This document shows positions 59,029 to 64,000 of a stretch of DNA of 64,000 bases, piece after piece; position 1 is the first letter of the stretch; the number at the start of each line of letters is the position of its first letter. Below the pieces are notes generated by a model, which saw only the letters and a list, made by a program, of their open reading frames with translations, was not told the DNA's origin and ran no database searches. A program made the translations under genes and the position numbers. Where the stretch lies: contig JAJVIN010000034.1 in assembly GCA_022071945.1 (NCBI GenBank), positions 1 to 64,000 of the forward strand, written 5' to 3'. Origin of the DNA: Thermoanaerobaculia bacterium. GTDB taxonomy: Bacteria; Acidobacteriota; Thermoanaerobaculia; UBA5066.

Positions 59029-60408
59029 CTACTCCTGCCCGATCCCCAGCTCTTTCATCCGGCGCCAGAGCGTCGTGCGGCTCATCCCGAGGTCACGCGC
59101 CGCCTTGCTGTGATTCCAGCGGGCGCGCTCCAGAACACCGAGGATCCGGACGGCCTCGTTTCCCTCCGGCTCGACTTCTGCCGCTGGAACCCGTGCCGGA
59201 ACGGGGTGTTCTGGCCTTCGAATCGGCCCCTCGAACTCCCGGATCTCCACCGGCAGGTCCTCGAGCTGGATGTTCTGCCCCCGGCAGAGCGCCACCGCGT
59301 ACTCCAGGGCGTTTTCGAGTTCCCGGACGTTGCCCGGCCACGGGTAGCGCTCCAAGACGTGGAGGGTATCGGGTGAGAGCCGCAGGGCTCGCCCCTCCCG
59401 CCCGCCGATGTGGGCCAGGAGGTGCTGCGCGATCAGTCCGATGTCCTCCGTGCGTTCGCGCAGGGGCGGGATGTGAATGGGTACCACCCTCAAGCGATAG
59501 TAGAGGTCCTCGCGAAAACGCCCGCCCCGGATCGCCTCCTTGAGGTCGACGTTGGTCGCCGCGATCAGGCGTGCCTCCAGACGGCGGTGCGTGCTCTCCC
59601 CCAGCCTCTCGAAGACCTTCTCCTGCAGGACCCTGAGGAGCTTCACCTGGATCTCAGGGGGAATGTCTCCCACCTCGTCGAGGAAGAGGGTTCCGCCCCT
59701 GGCCAGATCGAACCGGCCGATGCGGTCCTTCACCGCGCCCGTGAACGCGCCTCTGACGTGCCCGAACAGCTCGCTCTCGAGGAGCTGCGCCGGAAGGGCC
59801 GCGCAGTTGACGGCCACGAAGGCGCCTCCACTGTGGGGCGACTGTGCGTGGAGCGCCCGCGCGATGACCTCCTTGCCGACACCGCTCTCCCCCGTGATCA
59901 GGACTGTCGCGTCACTGTGGTGGAGCGTCTCGACCAGGTGGACGATTCTCCGCATCGCGGGGGAACGCGTGACGAGGCCGTGGGTGACGATCGCGCTCTG
60001 CAGCAAGTGGTCGTCCTCTTCGGCGGGCCGGATGACAACGAGGTAGCGGGCTCGCGGATCGCAGTGATTGAACGCCCCCTCCGCGACCGGCGCGGCCGTG
60101 ATCGAGACGAGCCGCGCCGAATCGTTCCCGCAGAGAAGGACGCCCCGCCTCCCTTCCTCCCGCCTGCGCGCCATCAGGGCTTCCCGCAGGGTCCCCGTCG
60201 GGCCGAAGAGCCGGGCGCCGATCAGATCCTCGACCGGCCGTCCGATCACGTCGACCGAGGCTCCAGGCTCCACGAGGTGATCGAGGCTCCGGCTCGCCCG
60301 GATGATCTGAAAGCTGGCATCGAGGACGATCAGAACGCGGCCGAGCGATTCGAAAACCGTCTCGAGGTTCGACCAGCCAGGACTCACGGAGAGAACCGCC
60401 TCGCTCAT
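59029..60408 (-). CDS. Sigma-54-dependent transcription activator with PAS-like sensor
   Basis: 459 residues from ATG 60408; a GTG at 60507 would add 33 low-complexity residues and no Shine-Dalgarno decides it. The N-terminal PAS-like domain (about 15-130, [21 protein letters not shown]) has no receiver Asp. The AAA+ domain spans 165-400: [17 protein letters not shown] (sigma-54 loop), LFLDEVGDI, then [13 protein letters not shown]. The C-terminal Fis helix-turn-helix reads [25 protein letters not shown]. It senses through its PAS domain, not by phosphorylation. It is divergent from the sulfur amino acid lyase gene and upstream of the HTH-nifJ unit, either of which may be its target. Confidence 0.92.
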   Translation of the reverse strand: MSEAVLSVSPGWSNLETVFESLGRVLIVLDASFQIIRASRSLDHLVEPGASVDVIGRPVEDLIGARLFGPTGTLREALMARRREEGRRGVLLCGNDSARLVSITAAPVAEGAFNHCDPRARYLVVIRPAEEDDHLLQSAIVTHGLVTRSPAMRRIVHLVETLHHSDATVLITGESGVGKEVIARALHAQSPHSGGAFVAVNCAALPAQLLESELFGHVRGAFTGAVKDRIGRFDLARGGTLFLDEVGDIPPEIQVKLLRVLQEKVFERLGESTHRRLEARLIAATNVDLKEAIRGGRFREDLYYRLRVVPIHIPPLRERTEDIGLIAQHLLAHIGGREGRALRLSPDTLHVLERYPWPGNVRELENALEYAVALCRGQNIQLEDLPVEIREFEGPIRRPEHPVPARVPAAEVEPEGNEAVRILGVLERARWNHSKAARDLGMSRTTLWRRMKELGIGQE

Positions 60409-60587
60409 CAACGCGGCCAAATGATACGGGAACCCGGCCCCGGCAGCCGAACCCGAGGACGCGTCACTGTGAGACCGCTTCTCATTTACGCGCCGGTGGG
60501 ACGGCACCGCCGGTCTTCAGTCGCCAGGCGTCGGCTCGACTGTGGAAACGCGGCTTCGGGGCTGCTACAGTGCGCGCGGAGGAAACC

Positions 60588-61796
60588 ATGGCGACGAACG
60601 CGAAGGGATTCAACAGCAAGACGATTCACGAGGGCTTCGACCCGGCCGATCACAAGGGCGCTGTTTCGATCCCGATCTACCAGAGTTCCACCTTCGCCTT
60701 CCCCTCGGTGGACGAAGGTGCCGCTCGATTCGCGGGCGTCTCCGACGGACCGATCTACACGCGGCTCGGCAACCCCACCGTCCAGGCCCTCGAGCGATGC
60801 GTCGCCGAGCTGGAGGGCGGTTGTGGAGCGATCGGAACGGCCACCGGCATGGGCGCCGTGACCGCCGTTCTCTTCTCTCACCTGCGGGCGGGTGATCACC
60901 TCGTTGGAACACACCCGCTCTACGGGCCCTCCCGCGGGATCGTCGACAAGTACCTGTCGCGCCTCGGTGTCCTCTCGACCTTCGTTCCGGCGGCCGACCA
61001 CGAGGCGCTCGCGGCGGCGATCCGGCCCGAAACCCGCCTCGTCTACGTCGAGTCCCCCGCCAACCCGACCCTGGACATGGTCGACATCGAGGCCGCGGCC
61101 ATCGCCGCGCACGCGGCGGGGATCCCGCTCGCCGTCGACAACACCTTCGCCGGGCCGAGACTCCAGCGCCCGATCGAGCTGGGTGCCGACATCGTTCTCC
61201 ACTCGATGACGAAGTCGCTCAACGGCCACGCCGACGTCGTCGCCGGAGTCGTCGTCGCCCGCGAGCCCAGGGCTCTCGCCGAGTGCCGCGAGGTCGCCAA
61301 GACCTTCGGCCTCACCATGGACCCGCACCAGGCCTGGCTCGTCCTGCGGGGCATTCGCACCCTCGGCATGAGAGTCGAGAGGGCTCAGGCCAACGCCATG
61401 ATCCTCGCCGAGTGGCTCGAGACCCACCCCGAAGTCGCCTGGGTGAGGTACCCGGGGCTGCCGTCGCACCCGCAGTACGCCCTCGCCCTGAAGCAGATGA
61501 AGGGCCCCGGCTCAGTGATCTCGTTCGAATTGAAGGGCGGTGTGGAGGCGGGCAGCCGGCTCATGGACGAGGTGAAGCTCATTACTCTCGCGGTCTCCCT
61601 CGGCGGGGTTGAATCCCTCATCGAGCACCCGGCCTCGATGACGCACAAGGGCGTCTCCGTCGAGGAACAGAAGAAGCAGGGGATCACTCCGGGTCTCGTT
61701 CGCCTCGCCGTCGGTTGTGAGGACGTGGAGGACATCCGCGCCGACCTTCAGCACGCCTTCGCACAGGTCGAGGCGGGCGTGCTCGCGAGGGAGTAG
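60588..61796 (+). CDS. PLP-dependent sulfur amino acid lyase (methionine gamma-lyase / cystathionine gamma-lyase type)
   Basis: 402 residues from ATG 60588 with GGAGGAAACC just upstream. Cys/Met metabolism family: FNSKTIHEGFDP, PIYQSSTFAFPS, YTRLGNPTVQALE, the PLP Lys near residue 208 (SMTKSLNGH), and VRLAVGCEDVEDI at the end. The tyrosine that stacks the PLP is present in THPLYGPSRG (LYG), but the Cys of true Pseudomonas-type methionine gamma-lyase (LYGCT) is Pro here, so methionine gamma-lyase activity is uncertain and cystathionine or homocysteine substrates are possible. The divergent sigma-54 activator suggests regulated expression. Confidence 0.88.
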   Translation: MATNAKGFNSKTIHEGFDPADHKGAVSIPIYQSSTFAFPSVDEGAARFAGVSDGPIYTRLGNPTVQALERCVAELEGGCGAIGTATGMGAVTAVLFSHLRAGDHLVGTHPLYGPSRGIVDKYLSRLGVLSTFVPAADHEALAAAIRPETRLVYVESPANPTLDMVDIEAAAIAAHAAGIPLAVDNTFAGPRLQRPIELGADIVLHSMTKSLNGHADVVAGVVVAREPRALAECREVAKTFGLTMDPHQAWLVLRGIRTLGMRVERAQANAMILAEWLETHPEVAWVRYPGLPSHPQYALALKQMKGPGSVISFELKGGVEAGSRLMDEVKLITLAVSLGGVESLIEHPASMTHKGVSVEEQKKQGITPGLVRLAVGCEDVEDIRADLQHAFAQVEAGVLARE

Positions 61797-61847
61797 CCCC
61801 CCTCAGCTGCCTCGGCCGCCAAACGCCAGCTCGGAAAGAGGTCCCAG

Positions 61848-62081
61848 ATGTCCCTTCTCGACAAGGTCCCCTGGTCGATCGTGGTGATCCTCTGTCTCAC
61901 ACTCGGCCTGGCCCCGTTCTCGCCCCCTCACATCTGGGAGAAGCTCCAGATGCTCTTTCGCGGGCAGCTCGTCAAGCCGATCGACTGGTTCGACCTCTTG
62001 TTTCACGGCGTTCCGTGGCTCCTCCTGATCGCCAAGGCGATCGCCGCGGCCGTGGGGAGGGCCCCGGCCGGTCCAGGGTGA
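61848..62081 (+). CDS. Small two-helix membrane protein
   Basis: 77 residues with two membrane helices, at about 8-28 and 52-71 (WSIVVILCLTLGLAPF and LLFHGVPWLLLIAKAI). AAGAGGT lies a few bases before the ATG. Small proteins of this layout, with PFSPPHIWEKLQMLFRGQLVKPIDWFDLLFHGVPW, are found in many bacteria and are sometimes labelled 'RND transporter', without evidence. It follows the lyase gene by 51 bp. Confidence 0.7.
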   Translation: MSLLDKVPWSIVVILCLTLGLAPFSPPHIWEKLQMLFRGQLVKPIDWFDLLFHGVPWLLLIAKAIAAAVGRAPAGPG

Positions 62082-62218
62082 GTGGTCGCCGGGAGGTCTT
62101 GCGAGTCCGGCGTCAAACCGGTGCTGCATCACCAGCTCCGTTCCCGTGGAAAACGCAGGACATGCCGAGGTTCACCTGCCTTTGCGCCGGCCTTGACCGT
62201 GGCTCTCCGGATGAGCCC

Positions 62219-62246
62219 TTGACACGGCGTCTCATTTTGTTAGAGT
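62219..62246 (+). promoter_or_regulatory. Sigma-70 promoter for the DtxR-FeoA/FeoB unit
   Basis: TTGACA (62219-62224) and TAGAGT (62241-62246) with a 16-base spacer. The expected transcription start is around 62252-62256, at or immediately before the ATG at 62256, so the transcript may be leaderless. The -10 element lies inside the operator at 62239-62254. Confidence 0.6.
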
Positions 62247-62254
62247 TCTCTAAC
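62239..62254. promoter_or_regulatory. DtxR/IdeR-type operator overlapping the promoter
   Basis: GTTAGAGTTCTCTAAC is an inverted repeat with 7-bp arms (GTTAGAG/CTCTAAC) around TT. It covers the -10 element and ends one base before the first ATG. This resembles the TTAG...CTAA palindromes bound by iron-dependent DtxR proteins, so the downstream regulator probably represses its own operon when iron is sufficient. Confidence 0.65.
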
Positions 62255-62255
62255 G

Positions 62256-63005
62256 ATGTTCCCAGCCGCGAATACGGTCCCGGCTTCCATGAGTGAGCCG
62301 CTCGAGGACTACCTGGAGACGATCTACCTCCTCGTTCAGGAACACGGATTCGCCCGGGTCCGGGACATCGCCAAGGCCCGCGACGTGAGGGCCGCCACGG
62401 TCTCGATCTCACTTCGGAAGCTCTCTGAAGCGGGCCTCGTGAACTACGTGCGCCGTGAGTACATCGGGCTGACGGAGAAGGGAGAGGAGGCGGCGCGGAG
62501 AATCCTGACGCGGCACCGCCTCCTGACACGGTTTTTCCAGGAAGTGCTCGGGATGTCCCCGCACGCGGCAGGCCAGCAGGCGTGCGCCATGGAGCACAGT
62601 CTCACGGACGAGGCGATGGACCGGATGGTCCGGTTCTTCGAGTTTCTCGGAACATGCCCTTCTGTCGTCCAGGCGTTCGGTCAGTGCCCGATGGGCGTCA
62701 GGCCGGGCGACGAGGCGCCTTGCGGTGCCGGCTCCGAAACCTGTGCGAAATGCGCCCTGAATCACAAGGAGGCATCCATGAGTGTTTCCAGGTTGAAACC
62801 CGGCCAGCGCGCCGTCGTCACGCAAATTACGGCCACCGGCCCTCTCCGCCAGCGCCTTCTCGACATGGGAATCCTCCCCGAAACGACCATCGACGTGGAG
62901 CGGTCCGGACCTGGAGGCCACCCTCTCTGGATCCGTTGCCAGGGCGCGCAGCTGGCCCTTCGCCGCGCCGAAGCGGATTGCATCCGTGTTCGCCAGGCAT
63001 CCTGA
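62256..63005 (+). CDS. Iron-dependent DtxR-family regulator fused to FeoA domain
   Basis: 249 residues if started at ATG 62256; ATG 62289 would give 238 and place MSEPLEDYLETIYLL at the N-terminus, as in most DtxR proteins. Neither start has a Shine-Dalgarno. The DtxR winged helix (about 12-75) has ATVSISLRKLSEAGLVNY; the metal and dimerisation region follows with HRLLTRFFQEVLG and CAMEHSLTDEAMDRM. A Cys-rich linker (CPSVVQAFGQC, CGAGSETCAKC) joins to a FeoA/SH3-like domain (175-249). Inside the gene, AAGGAGG CATCC ATG at 62766-62780 is an excellent ribosome site in frame and would make a free 76-residue FeoA. feoB follows after 30 bp. Confidence 0.9.
   Translation: MFPAANTVPASMSEPLEDYLETIYLLVQEHGFARVRDIAKARDVRAATVSISLRKLSEAGLVNYVRREYIGLTEKGEEAARRILTRHRLLTRFFQEVLGMSPHAAGQQACAMEHSLTDEAMDRMVRFFEFLGTCPSVVQAFGQCPMGVRPGDEAPCGAGSETCAKCALNHKEASMSVSRLKPGQRAVVTQITATGPLRQRLLDMGILPETTIDVERSGPGGHPLWIRCQGAQLALRRAEADCIRVRQAS
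62778..63005 (+). CDS. feoA: Possible free FeoA made from an internal start of the DtxR-FeoA gene
   Basis: 76 residues, the usual length of stand-alone FeoA, in the same frame as the DtxR-FeoA fusion. AAGGAGG ends five bases before the ATG, a better ribosome site than either start proposed for the full protein. The product MSVSRLKPGQRAVVTQI ... GPLRQRLLDMGILPETTIDV carries the FeoA core and the LLDMGI motif. FeoA aids the FeoB ferrous iron channel. Whether translation really starts here cannot be settled from sequence. Confidence 0.5.
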   Translation: MSVSRLKPGQRAVVTQITATGPLRQRLLDMGILPETTIDVERSGPGGHPLWIRCQGAQLALRRAEADCIRVRQAS

Positions 63006-63035
63006 CTTCACCCCTTTTTTTGCCCGGAAAAGTAG

Positions 63036-64000
63036 ATGACCCTAACAGCGGTAGCTCCTACGACCAAAACACCTCTCCCCGAATCGCCGCGCCGATTTCG
63101 CGTCGCCCTCGCCGGAAACCCGAATTGCGGGAAGACATCGCTCTTCAACGCCCTCACGGGCGCCCGGCAACACGTCGCCAACTACCCTGGGGTCACCGTC
63201 GAGAAGCGAACGGGACAGTGTGAGATCGGAGGCAGCCCGGCGGAAATCGTCGACCTCCCCGGAACGTACAGCCTCAACTCGTACTCGCCTGAGGAGCGTG
63301 TCGCAGAGCGGGAACTGGCCAGCCGGCCCGACGTCGTTGTCGTCGTGGCCGATTCCATGCAATTGCAGCGGAATCTCGTCCTTCTCGTCCAGATTCTCCA
63401 GACCGGCGCGAACCCGGTCCTGTGTCTCAACATGGCCGACGAGGCGCGCGCGGCCGGCCAGAGGCTGGATGTCGCCATGATGGAACGGCTCCTGGGCCTC
63501 CCCGTGGTGGAGACGGAAGCCAACACGGGGCGCGGCGTTGCGGAACTTCTCGCCGCCATCCGGCGCGCCTCGCTCGCGCCGATCGCACGGCACAGGGTGG
63601 TCTTGGGCGAGGACCTGGAAGGGGCCATCGCTGCCGTCAGCGAACACCTTCCCGAGGATGGGGCCCTGATGCTGAGTGGTGAGTGGACGGCGGTGCGGCT
63701 CCTGCTCGGCGATGTCGAACTGTCGAGAAGGGTCGCGGAGATGCCGGCAGGGGGCGAAGCCGTCTACGAGGCCCAGCGCCAGCGCGCCCGCCTGGAGGCC
63801 GTGACCGGCCTCGAGATCCCGGTTTTCGTTGCCGAGCGGACTTTTGGCTTCGTGGACGGCTTGCTCCGCGAGACCCGCACCCCGCCACCTCGAATCGACG
63901 CCCGAGCCCTCTCGGACCGACTCGATGACGTGGTGGCCCACCCGATCTTGGGGCTTCCGATCTTCGGAGCGGTTCTCTACGCGATCTTCTGGCTGACCTT
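63036..64000 (+). CDS. feoB: Ferrous iron transport protein FeoB, cut off by the window end
   Basis: Partial: starts at ATG 63036 and reads through the last base. The cytoplasmic G domain has RVALAGNPNCGKTSLFNALTG (G1), YPGVTVEKRTG (G2), DLPGTYSL (G3) and LNMADEA (G4, family NMxD). A helical region follows, and the first membrane segment (PILGLPIFGAVLYAIFWLTF) begins at the window edge. A full FeoB has about 600-750 residues, so roughly half is missing. It lies 30 bp after the DtxR-FeoA gene, sharing the iron-responsive promoter. Confidence 0.95.
   Translation, partial: MTLTAVAPTTKTPLPESPRRFRVALAGNPNCGKTSLFNALTGARQHVANYPGVTVEKRTGQCEIGGSPAEIVDLPGTYSLNSYSPEERVAERELASRPDVVVVVADSMQLQRNLVLLVQILQTGANPVLCLNMADEARAAGQRLDVAMMERLLGLPVVETEANTGRGVAELLAAIRRASLAPIARHRVVLGEDLEGAIAAVSEHLPEDGALMLSGEWTAVRLLLGDVELSRRVAEMPAGGEAVYEAQRQRARLEAVTGLEIPVFVAERTFGFVDGLLRETRTPPPRIDARALSDRLDDVVAHPILGLPIFGAVLYAIFWLT

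Overview
This is a GC-rich, gene-dense bacterial chromosome segment with no phage, IS element or CRISPR array. I infer an uncultured or little-studied Acidobacteriota, possibly near Thermoanaerobaculia, but this rests on gene content and not on a marker gene. The pointers are a 'VWFA-related Acidobacterial' type secreted protein, a CarD regulator, a TonB/ExbB/ExbD/ExbD cluster fronted by a TPR lipoprotein, a secreted protein ending in a domain I associate with this phylum, and AceK beside Icd. The cell is Gram-negative (TonB system, outer-membrane barrel). It carries ferredoxin-linked pyruvate metabolism (one-chain PFOR) and a membrane pyrophosphatase of the K+-independent sequence type.

Layout. 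1-1909: ECF sigma factor, zinc-finger anti-sigma factor and a membrane protein, read leftward. 2054-5145: an orphan gene, a cupin, a secreted protein and a CitE-like lyase. 5142-10569 (minus): NAD(P)-binding protein, YchF-like GTPase, RarA, TPR protein, secreted coiled-coil protein, CarD and tRNA-Leu(CAA). 10602-12978: VanZ-like protein, asparaginase and an outer-membrane protein. 13058-17456 (minus): tsaE, nnr, a TIGR04282-like transferase and a VWA protein. 17457-18147 is non-coding and holds seven 14-bp tandem repeats. 18148-23904 (plus): TPR lipoprotein, TonB, ExbB, two ExbD, a terminator and hppA. 23976-26076: class A beta-lactamase-like protein, a Uma2-like remnant and a sirtuin.

The most unusual locus is 25204-32261 (minus): OPT transporter, metallopeptidase, a ClpA/B-like AAA+ protein fused to a class-1 release-factor fold without SPF and GGQ, and a sirtuin, almost without gaps. 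It looks like one transcription unit linking peptide import and cleavage, protein remodelling and NAD+-dependent deacylation. I know of no description of this fusion.

32463-43873 (plus): M16 peptidase; an ATG-overlapped unit of a CxxCH-bearing sensor kinase, an archaemetzincin and an NtrC-type regulator; an M48 peptidase; and two soluble histidine kinases with receiver domains. 43968-50518 (minus): membrane protein, GT39-like glycosyltransferase and a large secreted metzincin with SLH repeats. 50619-58802 (minus): icd, aceK, a dihydroorotate dehydrogenase-like flavoprotein, nifJ and a small HTH protein beside a palindromic site. 59029-61796: a sigma-54 activator divergent from a PLP-dependent sulfur amino acid lyase. 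61848-64000 (plus): a small membrane protein, a DtxR-FeoA fusion whose operator overlaps its promoter and which has an internal ribosome site for free FeoA, and feoB running off the window.
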